A stretch of DNA of 64,000 nucleotides from positions 496,001 through 560,000 of the forward strand of contig NZ_JAERQG010000001.1 in assembly GCF_016734805.1 (NCBI RefSeq). Direction: 5' to 3'. Shown one piece after another: positions 1 to 8,910 of the stretch. Every line of letters starts with the position of its first letter. Position 1 is the stretch's first letter. This stretch comes from Marivirga atlantica. GTDB lineage: Bacteria; Bacteroidota; Bacteroidia; Cytophagales; Cyclobacteriaceae. The notes below the pieces were generated by a model. The model saw nothing but the letters and a program-made list of their open reading frames with translations, was not told the DNA's origin and did no database searches. The position numbers were made by a program, and so were the translations under genes.

Positions 1-2079
1 GCCTTTTATTTTAAGGTGAGCGCAGCCGGGGTGCAAACAGATATTTTAACAAGTCGAAACAGCCAAGATTATAACTGGGATGCAGTTTGGCGCAGTGCTG
101 TACAAATTACAACAGAAGGCTGGCAGGTAGAAATTGAAATTCCATATGCTGCAATTAGGTTTGCACAGGCAGATGAGCAAGAGTGGAATATTAACATCAT
201 GCGTAAGATTCAGCGACTCAATGAAACTGCTTATTGGAGCTATGTTGATAACTCCATTGATGGATTGATCAACCAATCGGGTACACTTACAGGATTGTAT
301 AATTTAAAACCACCACTTAGGTTATCACTTTCTCCCTATATCACAGGATACATCAATAAGGCTGGTGATGAAAGTAATTTAACAGGAACAATTGGTGCCG
401 ACTTAAAATATGGAATCAATGAAAGCTTTACTTTAGACATGACTTTAATACCTGATTTTGGTCAGGTAGTTTCTGATAATCTTATATATAATTTGGGTCC
501 ATTCGAAGTTTATTATTCAGAGAACAGACCATTTTTCACAGAAGGTATTGAGTTGTTTAACCGAGGTAATGTTTTCTATTCCAGACGTGTAGGGCAAAGT
601 TTTGGAGAGCTAAATATCGAAGATCAAGACACGGTAGTATCAGCACCAAATAGCGCACCACTGATTAATGCAACTAAACTTACGGGAAGAACAAAAAATG
701 GAACTGGTCTTGGTCTTTTTAATGCTGTTACCAATAGAACTTTTGCAGAAGTAAGAGATACTGTTACTGGCGAAATAAGAAAAGTTCAAGTGGATGACCT
801 AACAAATTTTAACGCAGTAGTGATTGATCAAAACTTGAAAAATAACAGTAGTGTAAGTTTGATTAATACCAATGTGCAAAGACTCGATGGTGGCCGAGAT
901 GCTAACGTAATAGCAGGTGATTTTAATTTGCGGGATAAAACCAACACTTATCAATTGAGCGGTGGTGGCGCATATAATTATATATCTTCTGATACAGGAA
1001 AAATCTCAGATGGACATACTTATAATGCCAGCCTTGCCAAAATAAGTGGAAATTATCAGTTCGATATAGGCTTTAATGTTGAGAACGATACCTATAACCC
1101 GAATGATTTTGGATTCCTGAGTAGTCCGAATGAGGTTTTTTATTACGCTTGGGGAGGTTATAGGCAGTTTCAACCAACGGGAATTTTTAATGAATATAGT
1201 TATTGGTTAGGAGTAGATTACAGCCAGCTTTATGCGCCAAGGTCTTACCAAAGGTTAGGCACAAGTACAGAGTTTTGGGGCCAGTTAAAGAACTTTCATG
1301 AGGTTTATGTAAACTTTAACTACAGACCCTTAAGAAGTTTCGATTATTTTGAGCCAAGAGTGGATGGTAAAAAATACTTCCGAACATGGAATTATAACAC
1401 CAACTTTAACTATTCCACAGATGGAAGAAAAAGGCTACAGCTCAACTTCAACTTTGGAGTATGGCAAGCACCAGACCGAAACCAATTTGATTATTGGTAC
1501 GGTTTATCACCAAGGTTTAGGGTGAACAACAAACTATCCACTTCTTACTCTGTCAGCTATAACAAGCAAAACAGTTCTATTGGTTATGCAATAGCCTCCA
1601 ACGATGAGCTAGGCTCTGATGACATGATTTATTTTGGCGAAAGAGACATTTCGGTATTAAGCAACTTATGGCAAGTAAATTATACCATTAATAATAAAAT
1701 GGGCTTCAATTTTAGACTGAGACATTATTGGAGTAAGGTAGACTATTTCAACTACTTTCAGTTGATGAATGATGGTGACATTAGAGATATTGCCTATAAC
1801 GGCAGGCCAACAGCAGAGCACGAACAAGAGATAGATGATACAAACTATAATGCCTTTAGTATTGATGCAGTTTACAGTTGGCAAATTGCCCCCGGTAGTT
1901 TTGTAAATATTGTCTATAAAGATAACCTGCAGGAAAGCAACGAGTTGGTAAACCTTAACTATGGTGAAAACCTAAACAGTATATTTTCCACCACACATTA
2001 TCAGAGTCTAAGTTGTAGGTTAATTTTCTATCTGGACTACGCGACAATAGCCAGGAACTTGAGGAATAAGAAAGGTTAA
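1..2079 (+). CDS. DUF5916 domain protein, N terminus cut by window edge
   Basis: The frame is open from the first base, so the true start and any signal peptide lie outside the window; about 692 residues are visible. The first 55 or so visible residues (ending in IEIPYAAIRF) look like the tail of a CBM9-like carbohydrate-binding module, which usually precedes DUF5916. The body carries the DUF5916 hallmark ENRPFFTEG and the preceding LIPDFGQV segment, followed by alternating aromatic, amphipathic strands ending in a hydrophobic/Arg tail, as in an outer-membrane beta-barrel. The family is common in Bacteroidota and its function is not established; a cell-surface or outer-membrane role is inferred. 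The stop codon shares a TTAA tetranucleotide with the stop of the convergent regulator gene. No function beyond family membership is claimed. Confidence 0.85.
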   Translation, partial: AFYFKVSAAGVQTDILTSRNSQDYNWDAVWRSAVQITTEGWQVEIEIPYAAIRFAQADEQEWNINIMRKIQRLNETAYWSYVDNSIDGLINQSGTLTGLYNLKPPLRLSLSPYITGYINKAGDESNLTGTIGADLKYGINESFTLDMTLIPDFGQVVSDNLIYNLGPFEVYYSENRPFFTEGIELFNRGNVFYSRRVGQSFGELNIEDQDTVVSAPNSAPLINATKLTGRTKNGTGLGLFNAVTNRTFAEVRDTVTGEIRKVQVDDLTNFNAVVIDQNLKNNSSVSLINTNVQRLDGGRDANVIAGDFNLRDKTNTYQLSGGGAYNYISSDTGKISDGHTYNASLAKISGNYQFDIGFNVENDTYNPNDFGFLSSPNEVFYYAWGGYRQFQPTGIFNEYSYWLGVDYSQLYAPRSYQRLGTSTEFWGQLKNFHEVYVNFNYRPLRSFDYFEPRVDGKKYFRTWNYNTNFNYSTDGRKRLQLNFNFGVWQAPDRNQFDYWYGLSPRFRVNNKLSTSYSVSYNKQNSSIGYAIASNDELGSDDMIYFGERDISVLSNLWQVNYTINNKMGFNFRLRHYWSKVDYFNYFQLMNDGDIRDIAYNGRPTAEHEQEIDDTNYNAFSIDAVYSWQIAPGSFVNIVYKDNLQESNELVNLNYGENLNSIFSTTHYQSLSCRLIFYLDYATIARNLRNKKG

Positions 2080-2753
2080 AGAATTAGCTTATATCCGTAA
2101 CCTCTCACATTTACAATTTGAATATTAGGGTCTTTATCTAACTTCTTGCGCAATTTACTGATGAATACATCCATGCTTCGCGCATTAAAGAAATCATCTG
2201 AACCCCAGAGTTTTTTAAGAATAAGTGAACGATCAGTTAAATCGTTTTTATGTTGAATTAGCTCATGCAGAAGCTGCGCTTCTCTATGAGTGAGGCATTC
2301 CTCTTCCTCATTAAATTGTAAAAGCTGCTTTTGTAAATGGAAACGATATTTTCCAAGACTAATCCATTCGTTCAATTGTGGTTTTTCAGCTCTGTTGACC
2401 AATGCCTTTATTCGAACAATCAGCTCCTCCATACTAAAGGGTTTCTTAATGTAGTCATTGGCACCATAACCAAAACCTTCTACTACATCTTCTGTGCGGG
2501 ATTTAGCTGTTAGAAAAATTATTGGAATAAATGGATCTTGCTTGCGAACAGCTTGCGCCACCATAAAACCATCTTTTTTAGGCATCATAATATCTAGTAC
2601 TAAAGCATCTGGTTTTTCTTTTTCGTAAGCCATTAAGGCTTCCTCACCATTTTTACAAAGTGTTACCTGAAAATTTCGGCTCTCAAGACTTTCCTTCACA
2701 ATCATGCCTAATGAGGGTTCATCTTCTGCCAGTATAATAGAAACCGTACTCAT
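2076..2753 (-). CDS. OmpR/RprY-type response regulator
   Basis: This 225-residue two-domain regulator has an N-terminal receiver (about 4-118) and a C-terminal winged-helix DNA-binding domain (about 128-225). Visible receiver residues are the acidic pocket E10/D11, phospho-acceptor D54 in LVLDIMMP, T82 and the conserved lysine K104 of KKPF. The C-terminal half ends with the winged-helix pattern SKLRKKLD followed by VRGYGYKL. It would accept phosphate from the kinase encoded immediately upstream, whose stop overlaps its ATG by 4 bases (ATGA), implying translational coupling. OmpR-family proteins bind direct repeats one helical turn apart; such repeats lie in the divergent promoter region at 4323-4358, so autoregulation and control of the GLPGLI/beta-barrel genes is inferred. 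Confidence 0.93.
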   Translation of the reverse strand: MSTVSIILAEDEPSLGMIVKESLESRNFQVTLCKNGEEALMAYEKEKPDALVLDIMMPKKDGFMVAQAVRKQDPFIPIIFLTAKSRTEDVVEGFGYGANDYIKKPFSMEELIVRIKALVNRAEKPQLNEWISLGKYRFHLQKQLLQFNEEEECLTHREAQLLHELIQHKNDLTDRSLILKKLWGSDDFFNARSMDVFISKLRKKLDKDPNIQIVNVRGYGYKLIL

Positions 2754-4282
2754 GGCAGAGTGATTTTAAAAATGGTTTTTTTGAGATTACTCTCAACTTC
2801 AATAGTACCACCATGCTTTTCAATAATGGTTTTTGTATAATATAGGCCAATACCGAAGCCCTTTACATCGTGTACATTCCCCTTAGGAATACGATAAAAC
2901 TTTTCAAAAATTCGTTGCTGTTGCCCTTTCGGGATATTGCCACCATCATCTGTTATAGTTAAGTTAATTTTTTGTGCTTTCTTAAGCCCTACTTCAATAT
3001 GCTTTCCCCCATATTTAGCAGCATTGTCTATCAGGTTAGAAAGCACATTTTCAAAATGAAATTCATCTACATAAACAGCAGTTTTATCCTCTAAATCTAA
3101 GGAGAAGACTTTTTCAGGGTGTATGGTTTCATACTTTTCTATAAGCTGCTTCAACAGCAGAGGCAGATTAACAGCTTCTTTATGCAACTCTAGCTGTTCA
3201 CTATCCATTGTGGCAGTTTCAAGAAGCTTTTCAACCATTTGGTTAAGCTTGATGAGTTGCTGATCTGAGATTTGAAGGTACTTGCTTGTTTTTTCTGCAT
3301 CGTTCGCGTCATTAAAGTTTTTAATACCTTCAATGGCCGTGGACACAGTAGCAATAGGCGTCTTAAATTCATGCGTAATATTGCTGATCAAATCGTTCTT
3401 GATTTCTGAGAGCGCTTTTTGGGATTTAATAATCCTGTAGAGAAAAATTAGAACGGCACTTACTAAAAGAGTGAAAAATATAGAAAGCAAAATATTCCAT
3501 AAACCTTTTCTCAAAATGATCAATGAAGCATTTTCAAAATTCATGCTGAGAGATTGCCTCTTGGGTAGATATATAGAATTTGAAGTCGTTTTGAAAGGAA
3601 GAAGCTTTTGGCTTTCAGCATTAAACTGTCCACGGACTGAATCTTTTACGAAATGGCTTAATGAATAAACAATTGAATAACCGTCTCTCTCAAGCTCTTT
3701 TTGAAGAATTTGATTTAGCTTTTCAAAGTCCAGCGTATCCCTTGTAATGGAGATAATGATTTTATTGGCCAGGTTTTTAAGCTGTGAAATACTATCGAGT
3801 TTATGATCACCTTTTAGCATCATTATTTCATTTTGCTCATCGAGCATGATATGATTTGTATCACTTTCAATCGTTTCTACAGAAATGTAAGAGATATTTA
3901 AACTATCAATTTGTTTGGCTGAATACTTATTAAATCCTGTCAGTGAATCAAGCTTTTTAATATGTTCTCCGGCAAGCTTACTGTTACTAAACCTCTGAAA
4001 GAAGCTTTTAATGATAATGGAATCATTTCCTTGTTCTAAAGAGTCTGAAACACCAAACTCAATATCGAAATCTCGGGTATCAGTAAAAGTTAATACATCG
4101 GTTTTAGCTAATTCAGCATAGTACACCTCAACACTTCTGTCAAGTGCTTGCTGTACTTCAAGTTTGTATGCCTTTTTATTATCTAAATAATCGCTGTATA
4201 GATAAATACCTTGAACAACAGTTGTTAGTCCTATTAAAAGCACAACTGTCACTCCTACCCATTTGAATTTCCGAGCATTCAT
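2750..4282 (-). CDS. Two-component sensor histidine kinase
   Basis: This 510-residue inner-membrane kinase has a first membrane helix at about 9-29, a periplasmic sensor region of about 230 residues without a recognisable named fold, and a second helix at about 262-284. The HisKA domain follows with phospho-accepting H304 in SNITHEFKTPI, then the ATPase with N-box NLIDNAAKY near 417-424, a G1 box read as TDDGGNIP (a variant of the usual DNGxGI) and G2 GFGIGL at 475-480. There is no HAMP domain or receiver. It partners the overlapping response regulator. Its start faces the GLPGLI gene across a 118-base divergent promoter region. The signal sensed cannot be read from the sequence; the large acidic periplasmic domain suggests an envelope cue (inference). 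Confidence 0.93.
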   Translation of the reverse strand: MNARKFKWVGVTVVLLIGLTTVVQGIYLYSDYLDNKKAYKLEVQQALDRSVEVYYAELAKTDVLTFTDTRDFDIEFGVSDSLEQGNDSIIIKSFFQRFSNSKLAGEHIKKLDSLTGFNKYSAKQIDSLNISYISVETIESDTNHIMLDEQNEIMMLKGDHKLDSISQLKNLANKIIISITRDTLDFEKLNQILQKELERDGYSIVYSLSHFVKDSVRGQFNAESQKLLPFKTTSNSIYLPKRQSLSMNFENASLIILRKGLWNILLSIFFTLLVSAVLIFLYRIIKSQKALSEIKNDLISNITHEFKTPIATVSTAIEGIKNFNDANDAEKTSKYLQISDQQLIKLNQMVEKLLETATMDSEQLELHKEAVNLPLLLKQLIEKYETIHPEKVFSLDLEDKTAVYVDEFHFENVLSNLIDNAAKYGGKHIEVGLKKAQKINLTITDDGGNIPKGQQQRIFEKFYRIPKGNVHDVKGFGIGLYYTKTIIEKHGGTIEVESNLKKTIFKITLP

Positions 4283-4286
4283 AAAT

Positions 4287-4294
4287 CAAATATA
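4287..4294 (-). promoter_or_regulatory. Possible -7 promoter element for the kinase-regulator operon
   Basis: On the minus strand this reads TATATTTG, an exact fit to the Bacteroidota -7 consensus TAnnTTTG. It lies only 4 bases before the kinase ATG, so a transcript from it would be nearly leaderless. No clear -33 TTG is seen, which weakens the call. Confidence 0.35.
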
Positions 4295-4322
4295 AGGAAT
4301 GCTTTTGCCTTAAATATGGAAT

Positions 4323-4358
4323 TTAACACTCGTTAACACTTCTTAACGCATTGTTAAG
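4323..4358. promoter_or_regulatory. Four helically phased TTAAC/TTAAG direct repeats, candidate response-regulator binding site
   Basis: TTAACACT occurs at 4323 and 4333, TTAACGCA at 4343 and TTAAG at 4354, giving steps of 10, 10 and 11 bases, i.e. one DNA turn each. Tandem direct repeats on one DNA face are the classic operator layout of OmpR/PhoB-family regulators, and such a regulator is encoded in the divergent operon. A 7/8 match to TAnnTTTG (CAGCTTTG, 4366-4373) lies just downstream towards the GLPGLI gene, so the array would sit where an activator replaces a missing -33 element. Regulator identity and direction of control are inferred. Confidence 0.6.
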
Positions 4359-4400
4359 ACTAGATCAGCTTTGTTTGTAGCAAAACAAAAACAAACAACG

Positions 4401-5234
4401 ATGAAAAATTTTAACTACATTTTAGCGATTCTACTCTTTAGCTTTTTTTTCAATGAAAGTCTTTATGCCCAAAATTTCAGCGGTATAGCTACTTATAAAA
4501 CAAGCTCACAGCTAAAAATTGAATTGGATAGCACGGCTATGTCCCCAGCACAAATGAAGGCTATACAGGACAAGCTACAAAAGCAATTGCAGAAGGAATA
4601 TACCTTGGCATTCACAACATCAGAATCTGTATGGAAACAAGTGGAGTCTTTAAATTCCGGACCAGCAAGTGTTTCATCCAACGGCATGGAAGTGATGGTT
4701 GCTGATGGAAGTGGCAACAGTGTACTTTATAAAAACATAGCCAAAAAGCAATTTGAGGAGGGCTCAGACCTGATGGGCAAAAGATTTATAGTAAAAGGAG
4801 AGTTAACCGAATATGAATGGAAGTTGACAGGAGAAACTAAAAAAATTGGAAATTATAACTGCCAAAAGGCTGTCAATTCCCGCATAGTAGATGCCAAGAA
4901 GTTTTCTACTGGCATGAAGGAAATGGAAGTTACTAAAGACACAATAGTCACAACTGCCTGGTTCACAATGGACATTCCAGTAAGTAATGGGCCTGAAAAA
5001 TATTATGGTTTACCAGGACTGATTCTGGAAGTGCAGCGAGGAAATAAAACTATAATTTGTACCAAAATAGAATTGAACCCATCCGAGAAAATTAAAATAG
5101 AGAAGCCTAAAAAGGGTAAAGTGGTGACTCCAGAGGAGTATGTAGAAATCTCCGAGAAAAAGATGGAGGAAATGATGAAAAGATATAGTGGAGGAAATGA
5201 TGGTGAGCAGATCGAAATCAGAATAGGCGGATAA
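4401..5234 (+). CDS. GLPGLI family exported protein
   Basis: The start is placed at the ATG at 4401 rather than an upstream in-frame TTG (4371), because it begins a proper signal peptide (MKNFNYILAILLFSFFF, cleavage after SLYA with Gln at +1). The mature protein is about 255 residues with the family-naming motif GLPGLILEV near residue 217, followed by a Lys/Pro/Glu-rich tail. GLPGLI proteins are Bacteroidota-specific periplasmic or surface proteins of unknown biochemical function. They are commonly found beside CarboxypepD_reg/OMP_b-brl_3 proteins, as here (37-base gap, same strand, probably one transcript). The phased repeats upstream suggest control by the divergent two-component system. 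Confidence 0.9.
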   Translation: MKNFNYILAILLFSFFFNESLYAQNFSGIATYKTSSQLKIELDSTAMSPAQMKAIQDKLQKQLQKEYTLAFTTSESVWKQVESLNSGPASVSSNGMEVMVADGSGNSVLYKNIAKKQFEEGSDLMGKRFIVKGELTEYEWKLTGETKKIGNYNCQKAVNSRIVDAKKFSTGMKEMEVTKDTIVTTAWFTMDIPVSNGPEKYYGLPGLILEVQRGNKTIICTKIELNPSEKIKIEKPKKGKVVTPEEYVEISEKKMEEMMKRYSGGNDGEQIEIRIGG

Positions 5235-5271
5235 GCAAAAGCCTTTAGCAACCATCAATATTTCTTGAATC

Positions 5272-7953
5272 ATGAAAAAGCTGTATTTCCTATTTGTTTT
5301 CTTTTTAGCTGCAATTACTTCAAAAGCTCAAACAATCTATTTTGAAGGGAAAGTGGTTGACTCTGTGTCAACGCCCATTGAGTTTGCCAATGTTATTGCT
5401 CAGGATACAACGACTAAAGCCATTACAGGCTTTGCTGTGACTGATACAGAAGGACGCTTCAAACTTGCTTTAAAGTCGAACAGTGTTTATTTGTTAAAAG
5501 TGTCTTTTGTTGGTTACGTTACCTTTGAAAAGGAATTCAACACCCAAACAGAAGATTTCAAAAATGTAATCATAGAATTAGAGGTGGCAAACGACTTACT
5601 AAATGAAGTGCAGGTGGTTCATGAAATGCCTGTAACAATGTCTGGTGATACCTTGATATATAAATCAGAAGCGTTTACAAATGGTAGCGAACGAAAGCTG
5701 GAAGATGTGCTGGCTAAATTGCCAGGGATGGAAGTGGATGAGAATGGTGAAGTGAAGGTACAAGGCAAGAAGGTAAATAAAGTGCTGGTAGACGGGAAAC
5801 AGTTTTTTGATGGAGACACTAAAATGGCCACAAAGAACCTTCCCGCCAATGCCGTTGATAGAGTTCAGGTACTCAAAAACTATAATGAAATAGGACCTAT
5901 GGATGGCTTAGGAGGAGAAGACAATCTGGCTTTAAATATCCAATTGAAAGAAGGTAAAAAGAATTTATTATTCGGTGATGTTACCCTTGGAGCGGGACCA
6001 CAAAGTCGCTATCTGGGCCATGCAAACCTTTTTTACTATTCTCCTAAAACCAATGTGAACCTGATTGCTGATGCCAACAATATTGGGGAACAGGCTTTCA
6101 CGATGCAAGACTATTTCCGCTTTAGTGGAGGTCTTTCATCAATTGCTGCTAATGCCGGTACGGATATGAATATTTCTAATGAAGATTTAGGTTTTCCTAT
6201 GGCCAACAGAGAAACGGCACAAGACTTATCCACTAAATTGACGGCTGCAAACTTTAATTTTAATCCGAATAAAAAATGGTACCATTCTGGCTTTTTTATT
6301 GGATCAGCAGCCCAAAATACTTTTGGTAGTTTAAGTCAACGGAGGTATTTAAGAGAAGGAGCGGGATCAGAGGAGCTTTTAGCAACAGAGCTAACTACGC
6401 AACAGAGGTCAGGCTTATTGAAATATGCTGCCACTTATACGCCAAAGAAAGAGACCTTTTTGCGTTATAGTTTATTTGGTAAGCTTTCCTCACAAAACAA
6501 CCTTAACAACAGGCTTTCCATAGTTTCTGGAGCCCAAAACAGCATTAGACAGACTCAGGAGCAGAAGCCCTACAGCCTGGAACAGCAATTGGAATGGTAC
6601 CATACACCTTCTGAGAAAAATGTTTTTTCTTTGGAGTCCAACTATACTTATAAGCGTTTCGACCCATCAATAGAATTGGAGAGTGACCAACCGCTTTTTG
6701 ATAGCTTTTTGCCTATTACTTCTACACAAGAGCATAGGCTGAAACAATCAAGAAATATTGAAAGCCAGCAATCAACAACAGCCTTCAATTATTATAGAAT
6801 TCTCAATAAAACTAATCATGTGAATTTATCATCAGGCTATCATTTACAGCGTCAAAATTACAGTTCTTCCATAGAACAAGTTTTGGATGAAACCACCATT
6901 ATGTTTGATTCTTCAGCTTTCAATAATGAGAATCAATATAATTTCTTGGATATGTTTGCAGGCCTCACTTACAAAACTAAAATGGGTCCTGTTATAATCA
7001 GTCCATCCATGTATTTACACAGTTATCAGGTAAAAGATAAGCAGCAAGAAAGCCTGAAAAAAAGAAATCCAAGCTTGTTACTACCTGCTGTTTATGCCAA
7101 GTGGACTATCAGAAGCACCCAGAGTTTATCATTCAGGTATGCCATGGAAGCTAAGTTTGCCGATGTTAGACAACGCGCTTTAGGTATAACCATTGCAGAT
7201 TATAATGCTCTGTGGAGAGGAAATAGATTACTCACAAATGGACTTACCCATAGCTATAATCTGTATTACAATTATTTTGATTTGTTCAGCGGTATGAATT
7301 TGTTTGGAAATATGAGCTATCAATATAAAATAAAAGATTTCTCCAATAGTACTGCATTTGAAGCCTTTAACAGGCTAAATGGGGTTTTTAACAGTATTGA
7401 ACCTAATGAGCATCTTAACGCAATGTTTAGGGTGGACAAGCGCTTTAACCTATTTAAGATTAAGGCTGGAGCCGAATTGATAGCTTTTAGAAACAACAAT
7501 AATATTAATGGTGTAGCTACAAACAATAGATCTGTAACGCAACAATATAATGCCGGAATTAATACAACCTTTTTTAAAAAGTTGGACTTTGAGCTTGGGT
7601 ATAAGCAGAACATCAATCAATATACTTCTTCAGCTATCAAAAACAGCTTTATTACCTATAATCCTTATGCACGTTTAGATTGCGACTTTGGTAAAAGAAT
7701 TCACTTCCAAACCAGCTATAATTTTAATGCTTTTGAGAACAAAGAAACCAAGAGCGCGAGTGAGTTTTCAATATGGAATGCTTTTATCAGGTATCGAAAA
7801 AGTTCCACTCCATGGGAGTTTAAGTTAGCAGCCTATAACCTGTTAAACACTCAAGGTGTAAGGCGAGACAGTTTTAATGAAAACCTAATCAGTTCTTACG
7901 AATATTATATTCAACAGCGCTATTTCACTTTTTCTATACGCTATGAGATTTAA
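5272..7953 (+). CDS. CarboxypepD_reg-like / TonB-receptor-like outer-membrane beta-barrel protein
   Basis: This 893-residue outer-membrane protein starts with a signal peptide (about 1-19, cleaved ITSKA before Gln). A carboxypeptidase-regulatory-like beta-sandwich follows (about 23-110), then a plug-like region (about 115-235, with KLPGMEVDENGEV and VNKVLVDGKQFF), and a long barrel with alternating aromatic strands of the OMP_b-brl_3 type. It resembles TonB-dependent receptors but shows no obvious N-terminal TonB box, so active import is not certain. The gene follows the GLPGLI gene by 37 bases, a pairing seen repeatedly in Bacteroidota, and the two probably act on one substrate. Its stop shares a TTAA with the convergent J-domain gene. 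The substrate is unknown. Confidence 0.88.
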   Translation: MKKLYFLFVFFLAAITSKAQTIYFEGKVVDSVSTPIEFANVIAQDTTTKAITGFAVTDTEGRFKLALKSNSVYLLKVSFVGYVTFEKEFNTQTEDFKNVIIELEVANDLLNEVQVVHEMPVTMSGDTLIYKSEAFTNGSERKLEDVLAKLPGMEVDENGEVKVQGKKVNKVLVDGKQFFDGDTKMATKNLPANAVDRVQVLKNYNEIGPMDGLGGEDNLALNIQLKEGKKNLLFGDVTLGAGPQSRYLGHANLFYYSPKTNVNLIADANNIGEQAFTMQDYFRFSGGLSSIAANAGTDMNISNEDLGFPMANRETAQDLSTKLTAANFNFNPNKKWYHSGFFIGSAAQNTFGSLSQRRYLREGAGSEELLATELTTQQRSGLLKYAATYTPKKETFLRYSLFGKLSSQNNLNNRLSIVSGAQNSIRQTQEQKPYSLEQQLEWYHTPSEKNVFSLESNYTYKRFDPSIELESDQPLFDSFLPITSTQEHRLKQSRNIESQQSTTAFNYYRILNKTNHVNLSSGYHLQRQNYSSSIEQVLDETTIMFDSSAFNNENQYNFLDMFAGLTYKTKMGPVIISPSMYLHSYQVKDKQQESLKKRNPSLLLPAVYAKWTIRSTQSLSFRYAMEAKFADVRQRALGITIADYNALWRGNRLLTNGLTHSYNLYYNYFDLFSGMNLFGNMSYQYKIKDFSNSTAFEAFNRLNGVFNSIEPNEHLNAMFRVDKRFNLFKIKAGAELIAFRNNNNINGVATNNRSVTQQYNAGINTTFFKKLDFELGYKQNINQYTSSAIKNSFITYNPYARLDCDFGKRIHFQTSYNFNAFENKETKSASEFSIWNAFIRYRKSSTPWEFKLAAYNLLNTQGVRRDSFNENLISSYEYYIQQRYFTFSIRYEI

Positions 7954-8777
7954 TGCATCAACATTAAAGCAAACTGTACCAAGAAGCAAAAGCCCATATA
8001 AATTATTAGGTTAAGCTGTCGTTCAGGATTTTTTGCGCTGAAGAAAAGCAAGAGAAACAGTGCTTGTAAAAATATGATGAAGGCAAAAGTTTTAAATACG
8101 TTTACTCCGTTGAAATATTCATATCCGTTGCGGTTGTCTTGTAAGGATAGTTGATAACCGAAAAGTAATGACTTTTTGATTCTGAATAATTCAGCCTGTC
8201 CGAGATAACGTGTTGATTCTTTACCCAGGTAGAAGATGTTTCCATTTGCGAATTTTAACTTATACGTGCTGCCTTTAGTACCATCAGCATTAACTACAGG
8301 TTGAACTGTATCTAGTTTCGAGACACTCTCTTCTGTAGGCATTAAATAATCGAAGAGTAAAAAGGAGTTTAATACCAGCACCACGTATACAAACAGCTTG
8401 GATTTCTTGACGATCTTTAAAATTAAAGCCTTTCTGGCTTCCTGCTCTTTTCTTTTTCGCTCTCGGTATTTTCTTCTTTTTTCTTTTCTCTCTTCACTAT
8501 AATAATCCCTCCGCCTGCTGTGAGTACCCTTCTCTGTTTCCTGATAATGGGTAGTGGTACTTTCCTGATAAGTATATGAAATCGGTTGTGAATAATTATT
8601 GCGCTTTAAGTATTGATAAGCCTGATTGATGCGCTTAAAGCTTTCTCCATTATCTCCTTTATAAAGGTCTGGGTGATATTTTTTTGATAACGACCGAAAG
8701 GCTGCGCGCACCTCATCCTTGCTTGCTCCTTCAGCCAAACCAAGCGTTGCAATTGCATCATAATAATTATTTATCAT
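7950..8777 (-). CDS. Membrane-anchored J-domain (DnaJ-like) protein
   Basis: This 275-residue protein has an N-terminal J domain (about 4-62) with the essential HPD tripeptide at 35-37, which stimulates Hsp70 (DnaK) ATPase activity. A highly charged Arg/Lys/Glu segment follows (about 88-125), then a membrane helix (about 128-147). After an extracytoplasmic stretch come two closing helices (about 230-252 and 256-274). There is no zinc-finger or DnaJ C-terminal domain, so it is not a general DnaJ but a J-domain adaptor fixed at the membrane. Its start overlaps the end of a 47-residue membrane peptide gene by 11 bases, and that gene overlaps the M14 peptidase gene; the three are probably translated from one message. 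Confidence 0.85.
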   Translation of the reverse strand: MINNYYDAIATLGLAEGASKDEVRAAFRSLSKKYHPDLYKGDNGESFKRINQAYQYLKRNNYSQPISYTYQESTTTHYQETEKGTHSRRRDYYSEERKEKRRKYRERKRKEQEARKALILKIVKKSKLFVYVVLVLNSFLLFDYLMPTEESVSKLDTVQPVVNADGTKGSTYKLKFANGNIFYLGKESTRYLGQAELFRIKKSLLFGYQLSLQDNRNGYEYFNGVNVFKTFAFIIFLQALFLLLFFSAKNPERQLNLIIYMGFCFLVQFALMLMH

Positions 8778-8910
8778 CGAAAACGGAATAGATAAAACCT
8801 AAGCCTACAACAAAACCGATTCCCATTCCTATCTCTATACTTCCTATAAGGTAACCTAGCAGAGAACCTATCAGGAATGAGATGACAAAACTAATGACTT
8901 TCCGTTTCAT
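8767..8910 (-). CDS. Small Gly-rich membrane peptide (47 aa) between M14 peptidase and J-domain genes
   Basis: An ATG at 8910 opens a 47-codon frame ending with TAA at 8767-8769. The product begins MKRKVISFVISF and is one or two hydrophobic segments with many small residues (LIGSLLGYLIGS, then GMGIGFVVGLGF), ending VFDDK. The ATG overlaps the TGA of the M14 gene (ATGA) and the 3' end overlaps the J-domain ATG by 11 bases, so both junctions look translationally coupled. The frame exactly fills an otherwise unexplained gap of about 130 bases, and glycine spacing resembles a glycine-zipper membrane peptide. Function unknown; perhaps a partner or assembly factor of the membrane J protein (inference). 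Confidence 0.72.
   Translation of the reverse strand: MKRKVISFVISFLIGSLLGYLIGSIEIGMGIGFVVGLGFIYSVFDDK

Noticed and set aside
4371-4400. TTG start of the GLPGLI gene
   Set aside because: It would put ten hydrophilic residues before a complete signal peptide; the ATG at 4401 fits.
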